From positions 1 to 13,288 of the forward strand of contig CAYONM010000100.1 in assembly GCA_964405325.1 (NCBI GenBank): a stretch of DNA of 13,288 bases. Reading direction: 5' to 3'. Of the stretch, positions 1-8,113 are shown piece after piece. Position numbers and translations under genes: made by a program. The notes below the pieces were generated by a model. The model had not been told where the DNA came from and made no database searches. It saw nothing but the letters and a program-made list of their open reading frames with translations. Origin of the DNA: CAYONM01 sp964405325 (GTDB taxonomy: Bacteria > Planctomycetota > UBA11346). Numbering within the stretch: the first letter of the stretch is position 1; every line of letters starts with the position of its first letter.

Positions 1-924
1 TTGCCGGTCTGTCCGCCAGCAGCGGTCCGACCCTTCGCCGAGCGCGCCATCGGCGTGTACTGCGGCGACCGTCTGTACCAATGGCTGACACCGGACCTCG
101 ACGGCCGGATCAATTCCGGCCTGTCCACCGGCGTGCTCTCGGTCACGGTCGCCAGCGCCCTGGGCACCGGACCGGTATACCTGGTGGGACACGACCTATC
201 CAAGAGCGCGACCTCCAGCCACTGGGATGGCGCCGCCTACGCCGGCGGTGACTGGCAGCGCGGCAAGACCAGCGCCGATACTGAGAACACCGTGCTTAGC
301 GGCTACGAGACACGCATGATCCCCGGCAACGACGGTGGTCAGGTGGAATCCATTGCCTGGTGGAACCGCTTTCGCGACGAGATCAGCCACGAAGCCGCGC
401 TCATGGAAGCCGACCACCGGCAGATGATCAATGTCAATGCACATGACCGTCGTTTTGCCAAGATCGAAAACACCCACGCCGCGCCATTACCCGATCCAGA
501 TGCCGTCGATATCCTACCACCGATCACTCTGCCCGCAGCCAAACCCGAGCGCCTGCGGGAATGGCAAGAACGCGCCCGGCATCTTCCCGATGACGCCGAG
601 CGTCTACGTCGGCACCTGGCCGATTTGCGCAGCGACATCGGGCAGATGCAGGCAGGCCCCCCTGCTGGCTGGAATCCGCACCAGATCGCCGATCGCCTGA
701 ACAACCGCAACTGCATTTCCGACGGCAACCGCCAAGCCTTCGATTATTTCTTGCGCTCGGCAATCCACAACACCAATGCCGAAATGCACCTGCGTCGGCG
801 CACCCGCTCCACCGCGCGCTCCAACTGGCGCATGCTCGCCACCATCGACAACCTCTGCCACGCCTTGGACAACGCCCTGACCACGCTGCAACCGCAACTG
901 ATGGAGATCGCCCATGCCGACTGA
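1..924 (+). CDS. DUF115 / Maf-type glycan-modification protein, C-terminal part (5' end outside window)
   Basis: Open from the first base, so the N-terminus lies upstream and the TTG at position 1 is not a credible start. The visible 307 residues carry the pattern of the DUF115 family (MptE-like; motility accessory factor, Maf). This is a VYLVGHDLS strand-loop at residues 59-67, then SH at 73-74, MIPGNDGG at 106-113, a tryptophan-rich stretch (AWW) and MINVNAH at 142-148. After about residue 180 the protein becomes a charged helical tail. Family members are linked to transfer of nonulosonic acids such as pseudaminic acid to flagellin or other surface glycans, probably in the cytoplasm. That role is inferred from the family. 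The last 11 nt overlap the next gene, which implies translational coupling. Family assignment is fairly secure, but the exact substrate is unknown. Confidence 0.75.
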   Translation: MPVCPPAAVRPFAERAIGVYCGDRLYQWLTPDLDGRINSGLSTGVLSVTVASALGTGPVYLVGHDLSKSATSSHWDGAAYAGGDWQRGKTSADTENTVLSGYETRMIPGNDGGQVESIAWWNRFRDEISHEAALMEADHRQMINVNAHDRRFAKIENTHAAPLPDPDAVDILPPITLPAAKPERLREWQERARHLPDDAERLRRHLADLRSDIGQMQAGPPAGWNPHQIADRLNNRNCISDGNRQAFDYFLRSAIHNTNAEMHLRRRTRSTARSNWRMLATIDNLCHALDNALTTLQPQLMEIAHAD

Positions 925-2026
925 CATCAGCCCCCTCGATGCTTTGCGTGTGTGGATTCTGAAGCACTGCGATTACGGCCACCCGATCCGGAACGAAGTC
1001 GCCCGCGCGGCGATGAGTGCGACCATCCGCCGCACGGTGCTGTTCGGTATCGAAAGCGGCCTGCGGCAGTACAGCGCCCGAGAGCTGCTGCAGCTCCAGT
1101 TGATGATCCAGGGTGAGGTGGCCGAAAACATGGCCCGCATCGCCTTCCTGCACGCCGTAACCGAAGCCGATGTCGAGGTGATCCAGGCCTACGACCAATG
1201 CGGCTGTTTTCCTGACTTGCTGACTTGGCTGCAGCAACGACAGAACGCCGAGGCCCAACAGGCAGCAACTCTCTGCGAACAGGACGATGAACCGGAACGC
1301 CAACAGCTGACCCGTCTGGTCTGCTGCCGGCGTTATCCCATGCTGCTGCAAGCTGGCTGGTTCGACCCCAAACGGGACGTGCATCCCATGCTGCTGGCGG
1401 AACTGGCACGGCTGGCTGCGCAGCGGCGTCCGGATCTGCACAGCACCGTGGTCAACCTGCTGCACCACCGCATGGACGTGCTGATGGCCAGAGAGCCCGA
1501 CGATCTGCTAGAGCCGCTGGTGCAGCAGGCCAGCATTCCACCTCAGGACGTGCTGGCCCCCTTTACCGGCTGCTACGGCGATCGCTGCCTGGCAGCAGCA
1601 GCCGAATGGCATCTGCAACACGACAACAAAGATGCCGTCCTGGAAATATGCGGCCGCATCCGTCCGCTAAGTCCGGAAGCCGACCAAGCCCGCTGCCTGG
1701 CTGGTCACGCCCTGCTGAGCGCTGGCCGCATCGCCGATGCCAAGGGCCTGCGTGGCGGCATTGTTGCGCACAGCTACGGCGACGCCTTGGATATCCGCAT
1801 CGCCCAGCTGGACCCGGAGTGGTTGGTAGTACCAACCCTCCAACACATCGCCGGACGCTGCCGACCCGAGCAGCCCGAACGCTTCGTTGCTTGCCTGCGC
1901 CTGCTCCTGGCCAAACGCGCCCTGGAGCCAGCTCGGACCCTGGCCAATGAACGTCAACTTGATTACCAAGATGATCCAGCAGCCAAAGCCATCATCAACA
2001 CCATCCTCACACTGGGCGCCAGCTGA
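914..2026 (+). CDS. Unrecognised 370-aa helical protein between DUF115 and methyltransferase genes
   Basis: I do not recognise this family. The ATG at 914 lies inside the end of the upstream gene (11-nt overlap) and the TGA shares its A with the ATG of the next gene, so the reading frame is well supported. The 370-residue product has no signal peptide or membrane segment. It looks almost entirely alpha-helical. Recurring Leu/Ala-rich helices in residues about 210-360 (for example AAAEWHLQ and ARCLAGHALLSAGRIADAK) resemble TPR/SEL1-like solenoid packing, without a clean repeat consensus. Twelve cysteines, including adjacent CC and a CGC, are more than expected, but no zinc-ribbon spacing is clear. 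From its neighbours it may be a scaffold or accessory factor for glycan transfer or methylation; this is inference only. Confidence 0.8.
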   Translation: MPTDISPLDALRVWILKHCDYGHPIRNEVARAAMSATIRRTVLFGIESGLRQYSARELLQLQLMIQGEVAENMARIAFLHAVTEADVEVIQAYDQCGCFPDLLTWLQQRQNAEAQQAATLCEQDDEPERQQLTRLVCCRRYPMLLQAGWFDPKRDVHPMLLAELARLAAQRRPDLHSTVVNLLHHRMDVLMAREPDDLLEPLVQQASIPPQDVLAPFTGCYGDRCLAAAAEWHLQHDNKDAVLEICGRIRPLSPEADQARCLAGHALLSAGRIADAKGLRGGIVAHSYGDALDIRIAQLDPEWLVVPTLQHIAGRCRPEQPERFVACLRLLLAKRALEPARTLANERQLDYQDDPAAKAIINTILTLGAS

Positions 2027-2691
2027 TGGACCAAGCCGCGATATTTGCCCAGGGCGAGGCCGACGGCTGGTGGCAACGCAATCGCGCACATCTGCAGGCC
2101 TACCGATTGGATACCGATTTCCTGGCCAGCAGCCTGCTGGCCTGCGACGTGCAGCCGACAAGCATTATCGACTGGGGCTGTGCCGGTGGCGACCGCCTGA
2201 GCACCCTGTGTCAACACTACCAGGCCGACGGCATCGGCATCGACCCCTCCAGCAAGGCCATCGCTGCGGCGAGCGAGCGCGACCCCGCCCAGCGCTGGCT
2301 GGTCGGCACCGTCGAAACAGCACCGGCCGATCTGCCAGCCGCGGATCTGGCCATCTGCTGTTTCGTCTTACACTGGCTGGATCGCAGCCGCCTGCTGCAC
2401 AACCTCGCCCGCATCGACCAGCATCTCCGACTGGGTGGACATCTGGTGTTGGCGGACTTCCACGTCCCCTATGCGCAAAAACGCCGCTACCACCACTTGG
2501 AAACCGAATCCGTCTATACCTGGAAAAACGACTACCCGGCGATGTTCTTGGCCACCGGTCTCTACCGGCTACTCCGCCAGGATCTTTTTGCCTATCCTGA
2601 TTTCCGCCCGGCCCGGCCGGAGGATTCCGACCGGGCCTTCTGCTGCATACTGGAGCGCATCGACCCGGCACGGGATGTGCCGGAGGGGTAA
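2026..2691 (+). CDS. Class I SAM-dependent methyltransferase (small-molecule/glycan type)
   Basis: A 221-aa Rossmann-fold methyltransferase. The SAM-binding motif I is IIDWGCAGG at residues 47-55. The acidic ribose-binding loop follows in GIGIDPSS, then motif IV-like AICCFVLHWLDR and the motif VI/post-motif strand LGGHLVLADFH. The N-terminal GWWQRNR (residues 14-20) resembles the W(F/W)xRN segment seen in methylases encoded with pseudaminic-acid and other surface-sugar genes. It starts at the ATG of TGATG, overlapping the previous stop by one base. The likely role is methylation of a sugar or of a lipid- or protein-linked glycan made by this locus. The substrate is inferred from context. The gene ends 2 bp from the convergent end of lacZ, leaving no room for a terminator between them. 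Confidence 0.8.
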   Translation: MDQAAIFAQGEADGWWQRNRAHLQAYRLDTDFLASSLLACDVQPTSIIDWGCAGGDRLSTLCQHYQADGIGIDPSSKAIAAASERDPAQRWLVGTVETAPADLPAADLAICCFVLHWLDRSRLLHNLARIDQHLRLGGHLVLADFHVPYAQKRRYHHLETESVYTWKNDYPAMFLATGLYRLLRQDLFAYPDFRPARPEDSDRAFCCILERIDPARDVPEG

Positions 2692-2693
2692 TC

Positions 2694-5675
2694 CTATGCG
2701 TTCTGCACGATCAGATCGAAGCCTAGCTGATACGTACCAGGCTTGATCTGGTAGCGTTCCAAGACGTCGGGACCGCAGGCGCGATTGCCGAGACCACGCT
2801 GGGCGATGTCCAGGTGCAGGTAGGTCTCTGGGCGCGGCTCCAATTCGTGGGTGTGCCTGGCCCGGGTCAGGTCCATAGGACTGAAATGACTGACATTGAA
2901 GGCCAGGGCGGCGTGGGCACGGATCAGGATACTGACGCCCTGATCACTGGTCAGGCGCAGCCAGCGGGTGTCGATGTGATGGCCGTGCTCCTGCGGCATG
3001 ATGTAAGGGACGTACTGCTCGCTGACACGACTGCGCCAACGCCCGATCAAGCCGCTGGCCCGACGATCGACATAGGTCTCGTGTGGGCCGAGGCCGAACC
3101 ACTCCAGTTGCTCGAAGCCTGGCGGCAAGACCAATTGCAGACCGATACGGGGCGGATCGTCATAGGCGAGTTCGAAGCGGTGCTGGCACCGGATGTGACC
3201 AGGCGCCACCTGCTGCCACCGGTGCTCGGCTTGTACGATACCGGGCAAGGCGCTGCACCAGACAGCGATGCCGTCGCCAGTCTCGATCGTTTCGAACCTT
3301 TCCTGGGCTTCATCCAATCCGGCCACCAACCAACGCCGCAGTGGTCGATCCTGGTAGAAATTTCCGCTCAGGGGTTCACGGCTCCAATGTTTCAACTTAA
3401 GGCCATCGTTATCCACCGGTGCCCGCCAGCAGCACAGCTGCGGCCAGCCAACGAAGACCGTCACCTCTCCGGCAGTGACCGCACCATTGTCAGCAACGGT
3501 GATGGCCACGCCGGACGGCGCCGCCGGTTCGATCGAGGGAATCGCTGGCAAGGTGACCTGTTGCACGACCAGCGGTTCATCACCTGCGCGCCATTCCCGC
3601 TCCGGCGCGAAGACCTGTACCTCCAGATGCAATTCCTTGCCGGCGTATTCGCAGATTGTGCCGATCGGCACCGGCACCGACTGCCGTGCGCCCGGAAGAA
3701 TGACCGGCACCGACAGATCCGCTTCAGCAACCGATTCACCATCGGCCAACAAACGCCAACGATAACGGAAATCGGCGGTATCACTGAAATACTGTTTATT
3801 GCTGATCGCGATGCTTGGCCCAGCGCCGTCGAGCAGCTCCACCGCCACCGGTTGCCATAACCGCGCCAACTCCAGCATGCTCGGATGCGGCTGGCGATCA
3901 GGCCAGAACAGGCCATCGCACACGAAATTCACGTCGTTGGGCGTGTCGCCGAAATCACCGCCGTAGGCCCAGTACTCACTGCCATCCGCGGCCCGCTGCT
4001 TGATGCCGTGGTCGATCATTTCCCAGATGAAACCACCCTGCAGACCGTGATAGGTCTCGATAGCGGCCCAATAATCGCTGGCCGAGCCGCCAGCATTGCC
4101 CATGGCGTGCAGAAATTCGCACATGATCATCGGCCGTGGATCGTCACTCGGCTCCAAGGCCCAGTTCACCAGATGCTCGATGGCCGGATACATGGGACAG
4201 ATCAGGTCGGTCGCCAGCCGGCCACCCGACCAATTGCCGCTGATGGCGCCTTCGTAGTGCAGCAAGCGCGAGGGATCCTCGTGCCGGATCCAGCCAGCCA
4301 TGGCATCGTGATTGGGACCATAGCCGGATTCATTACCCAGCGACCATGCGATAACGGAAACATGGTTGCGATCACGCAGAACCATGCGCATACCACGATC
4401 GAGAAAGGCCTCGGTCCACTGGGAATCGGTACACAGCTCATCGTAATAGTGATGCGTCTCGATATCAGCCTCGTCGATCACGTATAGGCCGTGTTCGTCG
4501 CACAATTCCAAGAAATACGGATCCGGCGGATAATGGCTGGTGCGCACCGCATTGACGTGGTGCCGTTTCAAGACCAGGACATCCTGTCGCATGCGCTCTC
4601 GGCTCAGCGCCCGGCCGTGCACATCGTCGTGCTCGTGGCGGTTGACACCCTTGATCAAGACCGCGCTGCCGTTGATCAGCAGCTGCCGGTCGGATATCTC
4701 GACCCGGCGAAAACCGGTGTGCACGCGACTGCCGTCCACCACGTCACCAGCGGGATCCAACAGCTCCAGCTCCACCACGCTGCGGACCGGGTCTTCATGC
4801 GACCACGCTCGCACCTGTGCCAGATCCGCCTGCAGCCGCGCCACGCCCAGCTGCACCTTGCGGCCGTGTGGACGACAGCCATCGAAGAACGGCAACTCAC
4901 CGGTCAATATCGGGCAATCGCTCTGCCCATCCGGCCCCTGCAGGCGGACGCGCACCTGCCAACCGGCCGCCGGCAGACCGTGCACTCTGATTTGCAACTG
5001 CAGTTGTCCGCCACCTGAGGTGGGATCGTAATCACCGCGCACGAACACGTCCTCGATATGCACCGTCGGAAGCACCAGCAGACGGACCGAGCGCGGAATC
5101 CCGGCGTGCCACCAGTGATCCTGATCCTCGATGAAATTCGCCTCCGACCAGGTGAGCACCTGCACCGCCAGGACGTTGTCACCATCGCAAACCAGATCGG
5201 TGACGTCGAATTCCGACTGCATCCGGCTGTCCTTGGCAATGCCCACTGGAGAACCATTCAACCAGATCGCACCCAGGCTCTCGATCGCGCCAAAGCGCAG
5301 AATCAGCCGGGCACCGCTCCGATCATTCGGCACCTGGAAATGCCGCCGGTACAAACCCGTCGGATTCTCCACCGGCACCGTCGGCGGCCGGCAGTCGTAG
5401 GGCATCTGCACGTTGGTGTAATGCGGTCGGCCATGGCCCTGCATGTCGAAGCAGCCGGGCACCGCGATCCGGTCCCAGGCGCTATCATTCAGATCAGGAT
5501 CGATAAAACCGGTCGGGGTGGCTTCGGGTCGGTTGACCAGACGAAACTGCCAGTCGCCATCCAAGTCAATAATTCGATCAGCATCCAGCGGCAGGATATC
5601 GGCGCGACCGCGCAGGCGATTGACACCGGTACAGCCTGGATCGCGCCAAAAGTCGAGTGCGGTGGTGATGGACAT
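2694..5675 (-). CDS. lacZ: Beta-galactosidase, glycoside hydrolase family 2 (LacZ type)
   Basis: Hydrolyses terminal beta-galactosides such as lactose in the cytoplasm. I chose the ATG at 5675 (993 aa) over the in-frame ATG at 5711 because AGGGAG sits 7 nt upstream and the protein then begins MSITTALDFW, as usual for the family. Length is close to E. coli LacZ (1024 aa). Seen in order are the GH2 sugar-binding and immunoglobulin-like domains (about 1-325), then the catalytic barrel with KGVNRHEHD (342-350), SLGNESGYG with acid/base Glu449, and MIMCEFLHAMGN with nucleophile Glu520. The C-terminal small-chain region contains WFGLGPHETYVDR and PQEHGHH. No signal peptide is present. No lacI, permease or galactose kinase gene is in the window. 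The upstream Shine-Dalgarno is enclosed in an imperfect hairpin. Confidence 0.96.
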   Translation of the reverse strand: MSITTALDFWRDPGCTGVNRLRGRADILPLDADRIIDLDGDWQFRLVNRPEATPTGFIDPDLNDSAWDRIAVPGCFDMQGHGRPHYTNVQMPYDCRPPTVPVENPTGLYRRHFQVPNDRSGARLILRFGAIESLGAIWLNGSPVGIAKDSRMQSEFDVTDLVCDGDNVLAVQVLTWSEANFIEDQDHWWHAGIPRSVRLLVLPTVHIEDVFVRGDYDPTSGGGQLQLQIRVHGLPAAGWQVRVRLQGPDGQSDCPILTGELPFFDGCRPHGRKVQLGVARLQADLAQVRAWSHEDPVRSVVELELLDPAGDVVDGSRVHTGFRRVEISDRQLLINGSAVLIKGVNRHEHDDVHGRALSRERMRQDVLVLKRHHVNAVRTSHYPPDPYFLELCDEHGLYVIDEADIETHHYYDELCTDSQWTEAFLDRGMRMVLRDRNHVSVIAWSLGNESGYGPNHDAMAGWIRHEDPSRLLHYEGAISGNWSGGRLATDLICPMYPAIEHLVNWALEPSDDPRPMIMCEFLHAMGNAGGSASDYWAAIETYHGLQGGFIWEMIDHGIKQRAADGSEYWAYGGDFGDTPNDVNFVCDGLFWPDRQPHPSMLELARLWQPVAVELLDGAGPSIAISNKQYFSDTADFRYRWRLLADGESVAEADLSVPVILPGARQSVPVPIGTICEYAGKELHLEVQVFAPEREWRAGDEPLVVQQVTLPAIPSIEPAAPSGVAITVADNGAVTAGEVTVFVGWPQLCCWRAPVDNDGLKLKHWSREPLSGNFYQDRPLRRWLVAGLDEAQERFETIETGDGIAVWCSALPGIVQAEHRWQQVAPGHIRCQHRFELAYDDPPRIGLQLVLPPGFEQLEWFGLGPHETYVDRRASGLIGRWRSRVSEQYVPYIMPQEHGHHIDTRWLRLTSDQGVSILIRAHAALAFNVSHFSPMDLTRARHTHELEPRPETYLHLDIAQRGLGNRACGPDVLERYQIKPGTYQLGFDLIVQNA

Positions 5676-5684
5676 GAACAGACT

Positions 5685-5716
5685 CCCTGGTTTGTTGGGA
5701 TACCCTAACAACCGGG
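5685..5716 (-). promoter_or_regulatory. Imperfect dyad enclosing the lacZ ribosome binding site
   Basis: Thirteen base pairs can form: CCC with GGG, GG with CC, TTGTT with AACAA, and GGG with CCC around an ATA loop. Only three single-base bulges are needed. Three G residues of the AGGGAG Shine-Dalgarno (5683-5688) lie in one arm. It could be a translation-blocking hairpin in the lacZ mRNA or a repressor operator. The sequence alone does not separate these, and no regulator gene is nearby. Confidence 0.45.
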
Positions 5717-5772
5717 AAGGCCGTCCTCCATGGGGCTGCTGGCCAGCACCTAGGAATTCTGGTAAGCGAGAG

Positions 5773-7908
5773 TCACTGACTGGAGGTGAGACTGACAGGA
5801 GTCAAATCGATGGTCAAACCCGACACCGATGCACCCCCAGGAATGCTGAACGGCGCGAGCTGATTGTTGGGCAGGTAGAAACCAGCCCATTCTCCCGGCT
5901 CACCCAACTTATCATCCAGATCGAAATCCGTACTGGCGCCAATGTAGTAGTCACCTGCCGGGGCATTCACAATGCGGAACGAATCGTCCGGAAAGATGAC
6001 CGTGTCCCGTGCCACATTGTTGCCAACCTCATCGATGACATCGACATACACGAAGTCGATCTCACTCGCTGGTGGTGCCGAGTTGCCACCGTCATCCAAC
6101 ATGATCACGGTAGTCCGAACAACCTCGCCGCCGGACATATCCAGACGCAAGGAGGCCGTGAGGGCGCCACCGGCGAGACCCGCGCGATCCACTGCAACCG
6201 TAACCGTTCCGTTGCTGGTCATGCTGACGGCACTGATCCAATCACTGCGCTGGTCCTCGGACCGATAGCTGGCGCTCCAGGTGTCGAGCGTCCCCAGATC
6301 AGACACCAAACCACCGGAATTGCGGACCGAGAAAGTCGTCTGCTCTTCCCCCAGATCCAAGGCTACCACCGTATCGCTGACTTCGGCCATATGGCGCGTG
6401 CTGCGGTTGGCCGCGCCCAAGGCCCGATTCGCCTGCAGAAGGCCATTACCAGTCGTCATATCCCAACCGCTGGAATTCAGATCCCTGGCACTGTCTATCA
6501 GCACCTGACGCATGGCATCCACGGTAATGCTCGGGTTGATCGCTTTCAGCAAGGACGCAACACCGGTAACATGCGGCGCGGCCATGGAACTGCCGGAAAG
6601 ATACAGCGGGCCAGTGGCATCAGCCTGGAAATCGGTGGACGGCACGCCCTGGGTCTCACCACCGGGCGCAACCAGATCCAATTCGACACCATAGTTGCTA
6701 TAGCTGGCTCGAGCAATGCCGCCACTACTTACCGCACCAACACAGAGCACGTACTCGGAGGCCGCCGGCATCTTGATATTGTCCGCGGTCTCGATCAGAC
6801 CATTGTTGGTATCGGTGACGGTATCCACTGGCTCCAGTGCCTCGTTGCCCGAGGCAGCCACCACCAGGATGCCCTTATTCTGGAGAATACGACACAGGCC
6901 ATCATAGGCATCGATATAGGCACGGGCGATCCAGGGATCGAAATCACCACCAAGACTGAGGTTGATGATATCCGCTGGCGCACTGGGACGCGGGCGATCG
7001 GCATCAAGCCCCTCAGGATAGAAGACTTGCACCCATTCATCGCTGCCCAGGTCCGTGGTGCTCAGGTTGCCAGCGTAGACCAGTGCATCGAGAATATCCT
7101 GATGCAGACCGGAAACGCCGCCCAGTGTGCGGAGCGGCATGATCATGCAGTTGTGGTCGATACCTGCGGTCGCGCTGCTGTTAGCGCTCGCTGTGGCAAT
7201 GCCCGTGACATGGCAGCCATGGGAATTGTGCCCCAAGGTTTGTGCCTGGCTGTCGGTCGGATCGCTATCACGGTCGTTCTCGGCACTGATTGCCTGATCG
7301 TCCATAGCCAGACGTGGATCAGAGATGAAATCGTAGCCGTCCCGCATCCGGCCGACGAAATCCGGATGGCTCAGGTTGATCCCGCCATCGATCACCGCGA
7401 TGGTGACATTGCTGCTGCCGCGACTGAGGTCCCAGGCATTGGCCATGTCGATCAACTGCAGATTCCACTGCGTCGTGTAGAAGGGATCGGTCGGCACATA
7501 GCAGGCGCGCGCCGGAGCGGCAATGGCGACCGCGCGTACACTGGGCTCAGCAGCCAAGAGTCGGTACAGGTGGCGCCCAGACCACACCGCTTCGGGTCGA
7601 CAGGCGATCGCCACACCCCGCTGCACACCAGCCCGGTGCAAACCATGCCGGCTCAAAACCTGCGCTCGATCAGCCACCGCACTGCCGGGTTGCCAGGCGA
7701 TGGCAACCTGCCAGTCGTCACGATGCTGATCACCCCGGGTCCCCAGGGCCGTCATCCGCCGCGCCAGCTGACTGGGGGAACGTCCCTCAACCGTGATCGT
7801 TCCGGACAAAACCGCGAACTGCGTGTCGCCAGAACCACCGGAGCCGCCACCGCCGCAACCAGCCAATACGACCAGCACCGGCACCGCAAGCATCATCGAA
7901 CGTCGCAT
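5773..7908 (-). CDS. Subtilisin-family (S8) serine protease, predicted lipoprotein
   Basis: A 711-aa secreted protease. I chose the ATG at 7908 over the one at 7926 because AGGAG precedes it by about 6 nt and it gives a proper lipoprotein signal (MRRSMML, a hydrophobic run, lipobox LAGC with Cys18). Gly at +2 suggests outer-membrane sorting if the host follows the E. coli rule. A Gly/Ser linker and a prodomain-like region (about 30-135) follow. The S8 catalytic triad is Asp174 (AVIDGG), His230 (HGCHVTG) and Ser441 (SGSSMAAPHVTG), with oxyanion Asn355 (AASGN). The usual Thr after HG is Cys232 here. Residues about 510-605 look like a beta-sandwich resembling BACON domains. Residues about 615-700 form an acidic module (DFDLDDKLGEPGEW) of the kind often appended to such proteases. 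Substrate is unknown. It sits between galE and lacZ without an obvious metabolic reason. Confidence 0.92.
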   Translation of the reverse strand: MRRSMMLAVPVLVVLAGCGGGGSGGSGDTQFAVLSGTITVEGRSPSQLARRMTALGTRGDQHRDDWQVAIAWQPGSAVADRAQVLSRHGLHRAGVQRGVAIACRPEAVWSGRHLYRLLAAEPSVRAVAIAAPARACYVPTDPFYTTQWNLQLIDMANAWDLSRGSSNVTIAVIDGGINLSHPDFVGRMRDGYDFISDPRLAMDDQAISAENDRDSDPTDSQAQTLGHNSHGCHVTGIATASANSSATAGIDHNCMIMPLRTLGGVSGLHQDILDALVYAGNLSTTDLGSDEWVQVFYPEGLDADRPRPSAPADIINLSLGGDFDPWIARAYIDAYDGLCRILQNKGILVVAASGNEALEPVDTVTDTNNGLIETADNIKMPAASEYVLCVGAVSSGGIARASYSNYGVELDLVAPGGETQGVPSTDFQADATGPLYLSGSSMAAPHVTGVASLLKAINPSITVDAMRQVLIDSARDLNSSGWDMTTGNGLLQANRALGAANRSTRHMAEVSDTVVALDLGEEQTTFSVRNSGGLVSDLGTLDTWSASYRSEDQRSDWISAVSMTSNGTVTVAVDRAGLAGGALTASLRLDMSGGEVVRTTVIMLDDGGNSAPPASEIDFVYVDVIDEVGNNVARDTVIFPDDSFRIVNAPAGDYYIGASTDFDLDDKLGEPGEWAGFYLPNNQLAPFSIPGGASVSGLTIDLTPVSLTSSQ

Positions 7909-7915
7909 GGGCCTC

Positions 7916-7930
7916 TCCTGTGACACAGGA
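7916..7930 (-). promoter_or_regulatory. 15-nt palindrome overlapping the protease Shine-Dalgarno
   Basis: TCCTGTG and its exact complement flank a single central base. The arm nearer the gene contains the AGGA of the Shine-Dalgarno used by the ATG at 7908. Folded as RNA it gives a 6-bp stem with a 3-nt loop that would hide the ribosome site. As DNA it is a compact operator-like dyad. The function is inferred. Confidence 0.4.
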
Positions 7931-7975
7931 TATCCCCCGAAATCCGACAGTCGACATGCAAGGTGCTTCCCTCAG

Positions 7976-8021
7976 CAGAGGGGGCGTTGCCCCCTCGCGC
8001 CTCCGGCGCACCCGCCAGCCG
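7976..8021. repeat. Extragenic two-hairpin repeat, copy A
   Basis: A 46-nt block identical to 13239-13284. It contains a perfect 7-bp hairpin (AGGGGGC, loop GTT, at 7979-7995) followed directly by a 5-bp hairpin (GCGCC, loop TCC, at 7997-8009). TCCCTCA precedes both copies; copy A carries three extra bases at that junction. The organisation is like REP/BIME elements, and no coding frame is associated. It lies in the 205-bp gap between galE and the protease gene. Confidence 0.8.
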
Positions 8022-8040
8022 CGCTCCAGTCCCCAGAATG

Positions 8041-8088
8041 CCGGTGTCAGGGCGCTCCTCTCTACGGAAGAGTGGCCCTGTGAACCGG
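8041..8088 (-). other. Imperfect 48-nt hairpin downstream of galE (possible Rho-independent-like or processing structure)
   Basis: Outer arms CCGGT/ACCGG (5 bp) and middle arms CAGGGC/GCCCTG (6 bp) enclose a weakly paired tip. It begins 26 bp past the galE stop in the direction of galE transcription, where a terminator or a 3'-end stabilising stem is expected. No run of T follows, so it is not a classical intrinsic terminator. Confidence 0.4.
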
Positions 8089-8113
8089 CTTGATCGTGCA
8101 ACACGACTCCGAC

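Noticed and set aside
2814..3860. 348-codon plus-strand frame opposite lacZ, and further ones near 3885-4487, 4491-5018 and 5058-5708
   Set aside because: All are antisense shadows of the continuous, motif-rich lacZ frame.
5737..5748. TGCTGGCCAGCA palindrome between the protease and lacZ genes as a terminator
   Set aside because: It is a loopless 12-nt palindrome without a U-tract; at this length in GC-rich DNA it is likely chance.
5443..7923. 826-codon open frame on the plus strand opposite the protease and the lacZ start
   Set aside because: It is fully antisense to a gene with an intact catalytic triad and lipobox, its protein has no recognisable motif, and GC-rich codon bias readily produces such frames.
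7976..8021. Repeat copies as a CRISPR array
   Set aside because: The two intact copies are 5 kb apart, there are no regular spacers and no cas genes.
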